41,853 nucleotides of DNA, taken from contig CANBWX010000014.1 in NCBI GenBank assembly GCA_947373225.1, forward strand, positions 1 to 41,853, in the 5' to 3' direction. Made by a program: the position numbers and the translations under genes. Positions within the stretch are counted from its first letter, which is position 1. The number at the start of each line of letters is the position of its first letter. This DNA comes from Flavobacteriaceae bacterium (GTDB lineage Bacteria; Bacteroidota; Bacteroidia; Flavobacteriales; Flavobacteriaceae). Below are positions 7,826 through 17,331 of this stretch, in pieces. The notes beneath the pieces are model-generated. The model had not been told where the DNA came from. It did not search any database and saw only the letters and a program-made list of their open reading frames with translations.

Positions 7826-9439
7826 ATGAAAAAATCAAATTCCATTTCAAGAATAGTACCTTATCTAGCGTTTTTAGTAATTGCGATTATGGCAAGTAGT
7901 TGTTCTAATAGTGATAGTCCAAAACCGACTCCCACTCCTACCCCAACGCCAACGCCAACACCAACGCCTGTTACTTTTGCTGGACCTACCTATCTCGATG
8001 ATTATTCCTCGATTTCATCTTGGGGTACAAATTCACAATGGAATTTAGCCAACGTTCACGACCCAACGGTTGAAAAATGTGGTGATTATTATTATATGTA
8101 TCAAACCGATGCTTCCTACGGAAATGCAACTGATGGTCATGGACATTTCTTTTACAGACGTTCTAAAGATCTTGTAAGTTGGGAATTTATGGGTGCTTCA
8201 ATGACAACAGCTCCTACTTGGGTAAAAGATTCCTTGAATAATAAAAGAGCGCGAATGGTTCCGGCTTTGCCACCCATTGCAAATCCTAGTTATGGCTATT
8301 GGGCGCCTTGTGTTCGAAAAGTTGGAAACATTTATAGAATGTATTACAGCATTGTGGTTATGGATCAAATTGTAGGTACAGATCCTAATACTTCTTGGTC
8401 AGAACGCGCATTCATTGGCTTAGCCGAAACAGATGATTTGGCTTCGAATGTCTGGACAGACAAAGGAATGGTCGTTTGTTCTGAACCTGATGGTGTAAAA
8501 AGCTATGTCAGAAATGGAGCAAATGATTGGGAAGCCTACTATAAATTTAATGCCATCGACCCAAGTTTTCTTGCCACTCCATCAGGAGATCAATACTTAA
8601 TTTATGGTTCTTGGCATTCCGGAATAGCAGCTTTAAAACTGAATCCCACAACAGGAAAACCAGACCAATTGAAGACCATAACCGATTATGGCGTTTGCAT
8701 AGCAAAACGAGGAATCAGCCGTTGGCAAGCTTCCGAAGGTCCAGAGATTATATACAATCCAGACACTCAATATTACTATCTTTTTATGGCTTATGACGAA
8801 TTATCGGTTGCTTATAATACTCGTGTTGCCCGATCAAAAAGCATTACCGGACCTTTTGTCGGAATCGATGGTCGAAGTGTAACCGACGGTGCCGATTGTT
8901 GGCCAATGATAACACATCCCTATTCCTTTAATTACCACACAGGTTGGGTAGGAATATCGCATTGTGCTATTTTCCAAAACCCAGATACTAAAGAATGGTT
9001 TTATTCTTCACAAGCACGATTACCGGTTGGTGTTGCAGGAATAAATGTATCGAATGCCATAATGATGGGACATGTTCGTGGCATACAATGGACACAAGAT
9101 GGCTGGCCAGTAATTGCCCCTGAACGCTATGCCGCCGTACCAAAAACCACCATTACCGAGGCTTCATTTATTGGTTCATGGGAACAAATTACTATGCAAT
9201 ATCAATATAAAACCATTCAAAAATCCGTAACAATATTCCTCACTGCCGACAAAAAAGTGAGTGGTGGCGCAACAGGAACTTGGTCATATGACAGCGTAAA
9301 TCAAGTACTTACCGTAAATGGAAATAGCTGCAAAGTAAACGATGCTTGGGATTGGGAAGCCACACCAAGAAAAGTCACAATTACCTATTCAGGACTTACT
9401 ACTGGCGGTCTACCGGTTTGGGGAAAGAAAATAAATTAG
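7826..9439 (+). CDS. GH43 endo-alpha-1,5-L-arabinanase, surface lipoprotein
   Basis: Probably cleaves the alpha-1,5-arabinan backbone at the cell surface. The 537-aa protein has a lipobox ASSC (lipidated C26), then a Pro-Thr linker (34-48, seven PT pairs plus a final Pro). A five-bladed GH43 propeller (about 70-430) follows, with catalytic base D79 (HDP), pKa modulator D245 (AIDPSF) and general acid E304 (SEGPEI). Residues about 447-537 resemble the small beta-barrel appended to bacterial extracellular endo-arabinanases, ending in WGKK. The lipid anchor and stiff linker suggest display on the outer face so the enzyme can generate oligosaccharides for SusCD. This surface placement is inferred. 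Confidence 0.85.
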   Translation: MKKSNSISRIVPYLAFLVIAIMASSCSNSDSPKPTPTPTPTPTPTPTPVTFAGPTYLDDYSSISSWGTNSQWNLANVHDPTVEKCGDYYYMYQTDASYGNATDGHGHFFYRRSKDLVSWEFMGASMTTAPTWVKDSLNNKRARMVPALPPIANPSYGYWAPCVRKVGNIYRMYYSIVVMDQIVGTDPNTSWSERAFIGLAETDDLASNVWTDKGMVVCSEPDGVKSYVRNGANDWEAYYKFNAIDPSFLATPSGDQYLIYGSWHSGIAALKLNPTTGKPDQLKTITDYGVCIAKRGISRWQASEGPEIIYNPDTQYYYLFMAYDELSVAYNTRVARSKSITGPFVGIDGRSVTDGADCWPMITHPYSFNYHTGWVGISHCAIFQNPDTKEWFYSSQARLPVGVAGINVSNAIMMGHVRGIQWTQDGWPVIAPERYAAVPKTTITEASFIGSWEQITMQYQYKTIQKSVTIFLTADKKVSGGATGTWSYDSVNQVLTVNGNSCKVNDAWDWEATPRKVTITYSGLTTGGLPVWGKKIN

Positions 9440-9469
9440 TTAGTTTTTTATTGTTGAGTAGTTAGTAAG

Positions 9470-9500
9470 AAATGCTCTTTCTAAAATAGAAAGGGCATTT
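9470..9500 (+). terminator. Hairpin between endo-arabinanase and GH43 genes
   Basis: The arms 9470-9483 and 9487-9500 pair over 14 bp with one G-U wobble around a 3-nt AAA loop. Only four T follow, so termination would be partial at best. It divides the glycosidase operon and may act as an attenuator or 3'-end protector. Confidence 0.45.
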
Positions 9501-9512
9501 TGATAAAAAAAA

Positions 9513-10511
9513 ATGAAAAAGCATAAAATGAAAAATAGTATAATAATCCTGTTATCCTTAGTTTTAGTTTCCTCTTGCAAAACAGTAAAAACAAACGAAG
9601 TTAAGGCTGATACCAATGGCACTGCCATTAAATTCAACAACCCAATAATTAAAGACAAATACACCGCCGATCCGGCCGCACTAGTTTATAACAACAAAGT
9701 TTATTTATATACCGGTCACGATGAAGCGCCAAATGATTTTAATTTTTATAAAATGAACGAATGGCTAGTTTATTCTTCATCGGATATGGTGAATTGGGAA
9801 GCACATCCTGTTCCGCTAAAAGTTACTGATTTTGCTTGGGCAAATGCCGATGCTTGGGCTGGACAAGTCATAGAAAGAAACGGAAAATTTTATTGGTATG
9901 TAGCAATTTCACACGCAACTATTCCGGGAAAATCGATTGGAGTTGCCGTTTCCGATAGTCCAATTGGGCCTTTTAAAGACGCTCTTGGAAAAGCAATTAT
10001 CACTAATGATATGACTACAGAAACCAAAATTAGTTGGGATGATATTGATCCTTCGGTGATAATAGATGATGATGGTCAAGCCTATCTTTTCTGGGGAAAT
10101 TCTGTTTGCCATTATGCAAAACTAAAAGAAAACATGATCGAACTTGATGGACCAATACAAACCATAAGTTTGCCAAATTATACCGAAGCGCCTTGGATTC
10201 ACAAGCATAAAGATTGGTATTATTTATCATATGCTTCGGAATTTCCTGAAAAAATAGTCTACGCTATGAGCAAATCTGTCAATGGACCATGGAAATACAA
10301 AGGAATATTGAATGAACTTGCTGGTAATTCGAACACCAATCACCAAGCCATAATCGACTTCAAAGGTATTCCTTATTTTATCTATCATAATGGCGCAACG
10401 CAACCTAATGGCGGAAGTTTTAGGAGATCCGTTTGTGTAGACAAATTGTATTACAATGAAGATGGTACGATGAAAAGAATAATTATGACTTCGGAAGGAA
10501 TTCAAAAATAA
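9513..10511 (+). CDS. GH43 family glycosidase, probable arabinofuranosidase, lipoprotein
   Basis: Five-bladed propeller glycosidase, probably removing arabinofuranosyl (or xylosyl) units from imported oligosaccharides. The 332-aa protein carries the GH43 triad: D53 (TADPA), D179 (DDIDPSV) and E225 (YTEAPW). The N terminus has lipobox VSSC (C22). The ATG at codon 6 (9528) would give a shorter, more usual signal peptide, so the start is uncertain by five codons. The catalytic domain fills the whole protein, with no binding module. It lies after a 73-nt gap containing a strong hairpin. Subfamily and linkage preference cannot be decided by eye. Confidence 0.82.
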   Translation: MKKHKMKNSIIILLSLVLVSSCKTVKTNEVKADTNGTAIKFNNPIIKDKYTADPAALVYNNKVYLYTGHDEAPNDFNFYKMNEWLVYSSSDMVNWEAHPVPLKVTDFAWANADAWAGQVIERNGKFYWYVAISHATIPGKSIGVAVSDSPIGPFKDALGKAIITNDMTTETKISWDDIDPSVIIDDDGQAYLFWGNSVCHYAKLKENMIELDGPIQTISLPNYTEAPWIHKHKDWYYLSYASEFPEKIVYAMSKSVNGPWKYKGILNELAGNSNTNHQAIIDFKGIPYFIYHNGATQPNGGSFRRSVCVDKLYYNEDGTMKRIIMTSEGIQK

Positions 10512-10524
10512 AAACCCCCATTTT

Positions 10525-11502
10525 ATGAAATTTTATAAATACCTATTTCTAACATTATTTATAAGCTCCTTTTCTTGGGCGCAAGATATTAGCGTTCACG
10601 ATCCCGTTGTTATCAAGCAAAAAGACACCTATTATTTGTATTGCACGGGCGAAGGAATTACCTGTTACAGCTCGAAAGATTTAAAAAACTGGAAACGAGA
10701 ACCTTCTGTTTTTGCAGAAAAACCGGTTTGGACAGATTCTGTAGTTCCTGAATTCAAAAATCATATTTGGGCGCCAGACATTTCATTGCACAACAATACG
10801 TATTATTTGTATTATTCGGTTTCGGCCTTCGCCAAAAATACTTCGGCAATTGGCGTTGCCACAAACACCACATTAAACCCCACTGATGCAGCCTATAAAT
10901 GGGTCGATCACGGAATTGTCATTCAATCCGTACCCAATCGTGATAAATGGAATGCGATAGATCCTAATTTGGCTTTCGACGAAAACAATATTCCATGGTT
11001 GGCTTTTGGTTCTTTTTGGGATGGTTTAAAAATGGTAAAATTAAGTCCAGATTTACTATCTAAAGCACAACCCGAAGAATGGTCGACGATTGCAAAACGC
11101 AAAAGATCTTTCGAATTAGCTGATTCTAATCCTGGCGATGCAGCTCTTGAAGCGCCATTTGTATTTAAAAAATTCGGTTATTATTACCTGTTTTTGTCTT
11201 GGGATTTTTGCTGCCGAGGAAAAGACAGCACCTATAAAGTCGTAATTGGAAGATCAAAAAACATCACAGGTCCTTATATCGACAAAGACGGAAAACCATT
11301 GAACGAAGGCGGCGGAACTATACTCGTTCAAGGAAATGAAAAATGGTACGGAGCGGGTCATAACAGCACTTACACTTTCGACGGGAAGGATTATATTTTT
11401 TTCCATGCCTATGAAATTAAAGACAACGGAATGTCAAAGTTAGAAGCACACGAACTACAATGGGACGCCAATCAATGGCCAATTGTTGAACCAATAAAAT
11501 AA
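10525..11502 (+). CDS. GH43 arabinan endo-1,5-alpha-L-arabinosidase, single-domain
   Basis: A second probable endo-arabinanase. It is 325 aa and consists of a signal peptide (1-20, ending WAQ) and a single GH43 propeller. Catalytic positions are D26 (VHDPVV), D146 (AIDPNL) and E209 (LEAPF). WNAIDPN and the C-terminal WPIVEP are typical of compact arabinanases. There is no lipobox and no C-terminal beta-barrel, in contrast to the lipoprotein paralogue two genes upstream. This form is therefore probably periplasmic and would shorten imported oligomers. The gaps to the flanking genes are 13 and 11 nt, so it is clearly in the operon. Confidence 0.85.
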   Translation: MKFYKYLFLTLFISSFSWAQDISVHDPVVIKQKDTYYLYCTGEGITCYSSKDLKNWKREPSVFAEKPVWTDSVVPEFKNHIWAPDISLHNNTYYLYYSVSAFAKNTSAIGVATNTTLNPTDAAYKWVDHGIVIQSVPNRDKWNAIDPNLAFDENNIPWLAFGSFWDGLKMVKLSPDLLSKAQPEEWSTIAKRKRSFELADSNPGDAALEAPFVFKKFGYYYLFLSWDFCCRGKDSTYKVVIGRSKNITGPYIDKDGKPLNEGGGTILVQGNEKWYGAGHNSTYTFDGKDYIFFHAYEIKDNGMSKLEAHELQWDANQWPIVEPIK

Positions 11503-11513
11503 TTTACAAGTAA

Positions 11514-13481
11514 ATGAACCTCAAAACATCAATAACAATTGTAGCTTCTTTATTCGTGAGCGTTTATGGTCAATGCCAACAGCGTTCCAAAAAAATAAAT
11601 GCACCACAAAAATTAGCTTATACCATCACACCAGTAAACATTAAAAATGTAAAACTAACGGATGAATTTTGGTTACCCATAATAAAAAAAGTTCAAGAAA
11701 AAACCATAGAATATGCCATTCATAAATGTGAAGAAGAAGGTCGCTTGGATAATTTTCTAATAGCCGGAAAACAAAAAGAAGGATCCGTAAAAGGGCAAAT
11801 GCCTTTTGACGACACCGATGTATATAAAATTATCGAAGGCGCATCAAATACCTTGATTAGCGAACCTAATCCAAAATTAGAAAAACTCTTGGATTCCTTG
11901 ATAAGTATCGTAAAAATTGGTCAAGAGAAAGATGGTTATTTAACCACTTGGCGAACTATAAATCCAGCCAAGCCACCATGTACTTGGGTTCCAGTTATAG
12001 AAGGAAAACGGTGGGAATCTTTGCAAATAAGTCATGAATTGTACAATTCAGGTCACATGATCGAAGCTTCAGTGGTTCATTTTGAAGCAACCGGAAAAAG
12101 AAACTTCTTGGATATTGCCATTAAAAATGCAGATTTATTAGTGCGGACTTTTGGCGATGGCGCAAACCAAGTTCACGGAGTTCCGGGACATCAAATCGTA
12201 GAAACTGGCTTGGTAAATCTCTACCGAATCACCAAAAACAAAGCCTACTTAGATTTGGCTAAATACTTTCTGGACAACAGAGGAAATCCAAAAAACCATA
12301 AATTGTATGGCGCTTATTCTCAAGATGACATTCCTGTTGTTCAACAAAAAGAAGCCGTAGGTCATGCCGTGAGAGCTGTATATATGTATTCCGGAATGAC
12401 GGATATTGCCGCTTTAGAAAATAACACAAATTACTACAATGCCGTGAATAATTTATGGAAAAATGTAGTTACCAAAAAAATGTACATCACGGGAGGAATC
12501 GGCTCAAGACCAGACGGAGAAGCCTTTGGAGAAGATTATGAATTACCAAATCTTACTGGTTACAACGAAACTTGTGCCGCTATTGGCAATGTATATTGGA
12601 ATCATAGATTGCATAATATTTCTGGAAATTCAGATTATTTTGATGTTATCGAACGCAGTTTATACAACGGATTAATCTCTGGACTATCATTAGACGGAAA
12701 GAAATTCTTTTATCCAAATGCTTTAGAATCGGATGGAGTTTACAAATTCAATCGTGGCGCCTGCACGCGTCAATCCTGGTTTGATTGCTCATGTTGCCCT
12801 ACGAATTTAATTCGGTTTATCCCATCGATTCCGGGATTGATTTATTCCACAAAAAAAGACAATCTTTATGTGAATTTATACGCTTCGAATACCGCGAAGA
12901 TCGCATTAGAAAACACCAATTTTGAAATCTCCCAAAAAACAAATTATCCTTGGGATGGAAAAGTATCCATTAGCGTTTCTCCTAAAAAAGAAACCCAATT
13001 TATCCTAAAATTACGCTTTCCGAGTTGGGCAAGAAACCAAGTTTTATCCGGAGATTTATACAGTTATAAAACTGTTTCGGCAGCTAAAACTACATTATCT
13101 ATCAACGGAAAATCTACCGCTTTCAAAGTAGATAACGGCTACATTACCATTAAACGAAAATGGAAAAAAGGAGACAAAATCATTCTTAATTTTCCAATGG
13201 AAGTTAAAGAAGTTGTAACCAATGAAAAAGTAGCAGGTAACAAAGGAAAAGTTTCTTTAGAATATGGTCCAATCGTATATGCTATCGAAGAAATTGACAA
13301 CCCAACAGCTTTCGATAAAATCACCATTAGAGGAAATGACACTTTCGAAGTGGCAAAAGAACCAACCCTTTTAGAAGGTGTAAACACCATTAAAACCAAA
13401 AATTTCAAAGCCATTCCTTATTATTCATGGTCGAATAGAGGCGTTGGAAAAATGAAAGTTTGGATTAATTACGAAAAATAA
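11514..13481 (+). CDS. GH127 beta-L-arabinofuranosidase-like enzyme
   Basis: Likely hydrolyses beta-L-arabinofuranosyl linkages, as in hydroxyproline-linked arabino-oligosaccharides of plant extensins or in some pectin side chains. The 655-aa protein has an N-terminal export signal (about 1-20) and an (alpha/alpha)6 barrel followed by beta-domains. The zinc and cysteine-nucleophile site of GH127 is visible: E352 and C354 in NETCAA, and C427-C428 in CSCCPTN, matching the E-x-C and C-C pattern of the characterised Bifidobacterium enzyme. The motif GGIGSRPDGEAFG (327-339) is also typical. Its presence among alpha-arabinofuranosidases implies a substrate carrying both anomers. The proximal part of the family is broad, so the exact linkage is uncertain. 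Confidence 0.85.
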   Translation: MNLKTSITIVASLFVSVYGQCQQRSKKINAPQKLAYTITPVNIKNVKLTDEFWLPIIKKVQEKTIEYAIHKCEEEGRLDNFLIAGKQKEGSVKGQMPFDDTDVYKIIEGASNTLISEPNPKLEKLLDSLISIVKIGQEKDGYLTTWRTINPAKPPCTWVPVIEGKRWESLQISHELYNSGHMIEASVVHFEATGKRNFLDIAIKNADLLVRTFGDGANQVHGVPGHQIVETGLVNLYRITKNKAYLDLAKYFLDNRGNPKNHKLYGAYSQDDIPVVQQKEAVGHAVRAVYMYSGMTDIAALENNTNYYNAVNNLWKNVVTKKMYITGGIGSRPDGEAFGEDYELPNLTGYNETCAAIGNVYWNHRLHNISGNSDYFDVIERSLYNGLISGLSLDGKKFFYPNALESDGVYKFNRGACTRQSWFDCSCCPTNLIRFIPSIPGLIYSTKKDNLYVNLYASNTAKIALENTNFEISQKTNYPWDGKVSISVSPKKETQFILKLRFPSWARNQVLSGDLYSYKTVSAAKTTLSINGKSTAFKVDNGYITIKRKWKKGDKIILNFPMEVKEVVTNEKVAGNKGKVSLEYGPIVYAIEEIDNPTAFDKITIRGNDTFEVAKEPTLLEGVNTIKTKNFKAIPYYSWSNRGVGKMKVWINYEK

Positions 13482-13506
13482 AAATCTTTAAATCATTATA
13501 CAAAAA

Positions 13507-15492
13507 ATGAAAAATAACTTAATCACAAAAATTACCCTTTGCGGACTATTATTTACCAGCGTTCTTGCTAATGCCCAAAAAACAACTTTAGATGTAAATA
13601 TTGCAAAGACAATTACTAAAATTCAACCTACGATGTACGGCGTCTTTTTTGAAGACATCAATTTTGCTGCCGATGGTGGATTATATGCCGAAATGATAAA
13701 AAACCGTTCTTTCGAATTTGAAAATCCATTGATGGGCTGGGATCAACCCAATAGTGACAAGCATTCTTTCAACGCACAATCTGGAATTGCCAGAACTATT
13801 AAAGTCTTGGAAAACAAAACCAATTCTAATTTTTTGAGAGTTATCATCAATGATGGCAAAGGGTATGAGTTGATAAATGAAGGTTTTAGAGGAATGGGAA
13901 TCAAAAAAGATGCCCATTATAATCTTTCTCTAAAGGCGGCAAATCACGACGGAGCTATCAAAAAAATCATCATTCAATTTATTGATAAAGACAATAAAGT
14001 GCTTGGAGAAACTAGCATTGTCCCTTCTTCTAATGATTGGAAATCCTATAACGCATCGTTTACAGCAACTCAGACGGAGGCAAAAGCAAAATTAAAAATC
14101 ACTTTTGAAGGAGCAGGAACTATCGATTTAGACATGATTTCTCTATTTCCAGATGATACTTGGAACCATAGAAAAAATGGATTGCGTAAAGATATTGTTC
14201 AACTTTTGTATGATATGAAACCTGGATTTTTGAGATTTCCAGGAGGTTGTATTGTCGAAGGAAGAACTTTGGCACAACGCTACCAATGGAAAAAAACCGT
14301 TGGCGATGTTGACAAAAGAGAGACTTTAATTAATCGTTGGAACACCGAATTTGCCCATAAACCTGCACCGGATTATTTTCAAAGTTTTGGACTTGGATTT
14401 TTCGAATATTTTCAACTTGCCGAAGATATTGGCGCTTCTCCCCTACCTATTTTGAGTTGCGGAATGGCTTGCCAATTCAATACTGGCGAATTAGTTCCCA
14501 TGAATGATTTGAATCCTTATGTGCAAGATGCTTTAGATTTAATTGAATTTGCAAATGGTTCGGTTGATACGCCTTGGGGAAGAATTCGTTCTGAAATGGG
14601 CCATCCAAAACCTTTCAATTTAAAATTAATAGGCGTTGGAAATGAACAATGGGGACCCGAATACATCGAAAGATACAAAGTTTTCGAGAAAGCCATCAAA
14701 TCAAAATATCCTGCAATGACAATCGTTTCGGGAGCTGGGCCTTTTCCGGAAGGAGACTATTTCGAATATGGAACCAAAGAACTTAAAAAGCTAAATGCTC
14801 AAATCGTGGACGAACATTATTATAAAAACCCAAAATGGTTTAGAGATAATGCTACTCGTTATGACAATTATGACCGAAAAGGACCGAAAGTATTTGCTGG
14901 AGAATATGCCGCTCAAACTGTGGCAATTGCAAGTCCTGACAACAAAAATAATTGGGAATGTGCTTTTTCCGAAGCGGCTTTTATGACTGGTTTAGAAAGA
15001 AATGCCGAAGTGGTCAACTTAACTTCTTATGCTCCGTTAATGGCTCATGCCGAGGCTTGGCAATGGACGCCAGATATGATTTGGTTTAATAATTTAGAAA
15101 CCTATGGTTCGGCAAATTACTATGTTCAAAAATTGTTTTCGACCAATAAAGGAACCGATTTATTAGCCATTACCAAAAACGGAAAACCAGTAATTGGACA
15201 AAATGATCTTTTTGCTTCGGCAGTGAAAGACGCCAATTCAAAAGAAATAATTGTGAAATTAGTAAACGCATCAGCAAATGCTCAAGATGTAAATATCGAT
15301 TTAAAAGGAGGAAAATTAGTTGGCAAAGGAACTGTAACCACACTTACCAGTCCAAATTTAGACGATGTAAATTCTTTTGAATCTCCAAAAAAAATCAGCC
15401 CTATAGAAAGCGAGTTTAAGTTGAAAGGAGATAAAGCTCAGATTAGTTTATTACCACATTCTGTAACTGTTTTGAAGTTAAAAATGCAATAA
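13507..15492 (+). CDS. GH51 alpha-L-arabinofuranosidase with N-terminal binding module
   Basis: Second retaining arabinofuranosidase of the operon, of the longer type. The 661-aa protein has a signal peptide (1-24, ending ANAQ). A carbohydrate-binding-like beta-sandwich insert follows (about 70-215) after the first barrel strand containing GVFFED (45-50). The (beta/alpha)8 barrel has acid/base E380 (GVGNEQWG), the active-site DEHYY (435-439) and probable nucleophile E467 (AGEYA). The C-terminal beta-domain ends in SVTVLKL. The two GH51 enzymes of this operon are of different subtypes, not a recent duplication, and probably have different substrate preference. It is the last glycosidase before the araB promoter region. 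Confidence 0.9.
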   Translation: MKNNLITKITLCGLLFTSVLANAQKTTLDVNIAKTITKIQPTMYGVFFEDINFAADGGLYAEMIKNRSFEFENPLMGWDQPNSDKHSFNAQSGIARTIKVLENKTNSNFLRVIINDGKGYELINEGFRGMGIKKDAHYNLSLKAANHDGAIKKIIIQFIDKDNKVLGETSIVPSSNDWKSYNASFTATQTEAKAKLKITFEGAGTIDLDMISLFPDDTWNHRKNGLRKDIVQLLYDMKPGFLRFPGGCIVEGRTLAQRYQWKKTVGDVDKRETLINRWNTEFAHKPAPDYFQSFGLGFFEYFQLAEDIGASPLPILSCGMACQFNTGELVPMNDLNPYVQDALDLIEFANGSVDTPWGRIRSEMGHPKPFNLKLIGVGNEQWGPEYIERYKVFEKAIKSKYPAMTIVSGAGPFPEGDYFEYGTKELKKLNAQIVDEHYYKNPKWFRDNATRYDNYDRKGPKVFAGEYAAQTVAIASPDNKNNWECAFSEAAFMTGLERNAEVVNLTSYAPLMAHAEAWQWTPDMIWFNNLETYGSANYYVQKLFSTNKGTDLLAITKNGKPVIGQNDLFASAVKDANSKEIIVKLVNASANAQDVNIDLKGGKLVGKGTVTTLTSPNLDDVNSFESPKKISPIESEFKLKGDKAQISLLPHSVTVLKLKMQ

Positions 15493-15593
15493 TCACAACC
15501 GTTTTGAATATATGAGGCGATTTTCCGTTATTAATCAGCCTAAATGGCTCTTTTTATTAATGATTTGTCAAAAATAATAGTACTAAAATTTAT

Positions 15594-15614
15594 TAAGTGT
15601 TTTATTGACACTTA
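15594..15614. promoter_or_regulatory. Putative AraR operator at araB (perfect dyad)
   Basis: TAAGTGT-N7-ACACTTA is a perfect inverted repeat and the best copy in the window. It overlaps the -33 TTG (15605-15607) of the araB promoter, unlike the -7-adjacent operators of susC, tkt and GH97. Confidence 0.75.
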
Positions 15615-15635
15615 TAAATAAATAAGCTACATTTG
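15605..15635 (+). promoter_or_regulatory. araBDA-galM promoter
   Basis: Perfect -7 box TACATTTG (15628-15635) with TTG (15605-15607) 20 nt upstream and the araB start codon 25 nt downstream. It gives the intracellular arabinose genes their own promoter, separate from the glycosidase operon. Confidence 0.65.
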
Positions 15636-15660
15636 TAAAAGTATTTAAAAGAATTTTCGA

Positions 15661-17319
15661 ATGAAAAATTATGTTATAGGATTAGATTATGGAACAGATT
15701 CTGTTCGTGCCGTTTTGATTGATGTTGAAAATGGGCATGAAATAGCTTCTGATGTTTGCCATTACAAAAGATGGAAAAATCAAGAATTTTGCGACGCATC
15801 GATAAATCAGTTTCGTCAGCATCCATTGGATCATATTGAAGGATTAGAAACAACCATAAAAACAGTTGTTGCGAGCAGTAATATAGCGCCAATTCAAATC
15901 AAAGGGATTTGTATTGACACCACAGGTTCATCGCCTGTTCCTGTTACAGCAGACGGAACTCCGCTTGCCATGACAAAAGGTTTTGAGAATAATCCAAATG
16001 CCATGATGGTCCTTTGGAAAGATCATACAGGTATTAATGAAGCCAATGAAATCAATGAATTAGCTGCTAATTGGGGTGGAGATAATTTTACTAAATACGA
16101 AGGTGGAATTTATTCATCTGAATGGTTTTGGGCTAAAATTTTGCATATAGCAAGACATGATGAAGCAGTGAAAAATGCGGCTTATACTTGGATGGAACAT
16201 TGCGATTTAATGACGTATTTGCTTATTGACAATAAAGATTTAAAATCATTTAAAAGAAGTAGATGTGCCGCTGGTCACAAAGCCATGTGGCACGAAGACT
16301 GGAACGGATTGCCTCCTGAAGAATTTTTGGGTCAATTGCATCCTTATCTTGCAGCACTTCGCGGAAAATTATATGACGAAACTTATACCTCCGATCTTGT
16401 AGCCGGAAATTTAAGTCAAGAATGGGCAACCCGATTAGGACTTACAACCGATACTGTTATTGCCGTAGGTACTTTCGATGCACATTCAGGTGCTGTAGGT
16501 GCAAAAATTGACGAGCATACTTTGGTACGCGTTATGGGAACCTCAACCTGTGACATCATCGTTTCTTCAAAAGAAGTTATAGGTATAAACACCGTTCGTG
16601 GTATTTGCGGACAAGTAGACGGTTCAGTAATTCCTGGTTACATCGGTTTAGAAGCGGGTCAATCTGCTTTTGGCGATTTATTAGCTTGGTTCAAAGATAC
16701 CCTTTCTTGGCCTTTGGATAATTTGGTTTTAACCTCATCTATTTTATCCGATGACCAAAAAGAAAAATTATCAGCAGAAATCAGCGCTAATTTCATCAAG
16801 AAATTAACCGAACAAGCGGAAGCTATTCCGTTATCCGAAAGTATTCCAACCGCTTTAGATTGGATTAACGGGCGACGAACACCAGATGCCGATCAAGGAG
16901 TAAAAAGTGCGATTTCTAATTTGTCATTGGGAACAAAAGCACCTCATATTTTCAAAGCATTGATTAACGCCATTTGCTTTGGATCCAAAAAAATTGTGGA
17001 TCGTTTTGAAGAAGAAGGCGTTCGCATTGATAGCGTTATCGGAATTGGTGGTGTGGCTAGAAAATCGCCATTTATCATGCAGACTTTGGCTAATGTTTTA
17101 AATAAACCCATAAAAGTTGCAGCATCAGATCAAGCTCCAGCACTTGGCGCAGCCATTTACGCAGCCGTTGCAGCCGGAATTTATCCAAATGTAATCGAAG
17201 CTAGTAAAAAAATGGGAAGCGATTTCGAAAGTGAATATTTCCCTGAAAAAGATAAGGTTGCTGAATATGCTAAACTAATGAAAGCATATGACCAATTAAG
17301 CCTTTTGCAAAAACAATAA
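15661..17319 (+). CDS. araB: Ribulokinase
   Basis: Phosphorylates L-ribulose to L-ribulose-5-phosphate with ATP in the cytoplasm, the second step of arabinose breakdown. The 552-aa protein is an FGGY-family kinase. The N-terminal phosphate loop GLDYGTDSVRAV (8-19) is the hallmark of ribulokinases. A substrate-domain region with TTGSSPVP follows, then the ATPase-domain MGTSTCD segment and the C-terminal GIGGVARKSPF motif. Its length is that of true AraB and longer than xylulokinase. It is the first gene behind the perfect AraR-type operator, and araD starts 12 nt after it. Confidence 0.95.
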   Translation: MKNYVIGLDYGTDSVRAVLIDVENGHEIASDVCHYKRWKNQEFCDASINQFRQHPLDHIEGLETTIKTVVASSNIAPIQIKGICIDTTGSSPVPVTADGTPLAMTKGFENNPNAMMVLWKDHTGINEANEINELAANWGGDNFTKYEGGIYSSEWFWAKILHIARHDEAVKNAAYTWMEHCDLMTYLLIDNKDLKSFKRSRCAAGHKAMWHEDWNGLPPEEFLGQLHPYLAALRGKLYDETYTSDLVAGNLSQEWATRLGLTTDTVIAVGTFDAHSGAVGAKIDEHTLVRVMGTSTCDIIVSSKEVIGINTVRGICGQVDGSVIPGYIGLEAGQSAFGDLLAWFKDTLSWPLDNLVLTSSILSDDQKEKLSAEISANFIKKLTEQAEAIPLSESIPTALDWINGRRTPDADQGVKSAISNLSLGTKAPHIFKALINAICFGSKKIVDRFEEEGVRIDSVIGIGGVARKSPFIMQTLANVLNKPIKVAASDQAPALGAAIYAAVAAGIYPNVIEASKKMGSDFESEYFPEKDKVAEYAKLMKAYDQLSLLQKQ

Positions 17320-17331
17320 AAATAAAAAAGT

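Noticed and set aside
7922..7970. Tandem short repeat resembling a microsatellite
   Set aside because: It simply encodes the Pro-Thr linker of the GH43 lipoprotein with mixed codons. No sign of a phase-variable tract.
6268..15492. The two GH51 genes as a recent tandem duplication
   Set aside because: They differ in length, domain content and active-site motifs (NEAWG/DEWGG versus NEQWG/GEYA), so they are distinct subtypes.
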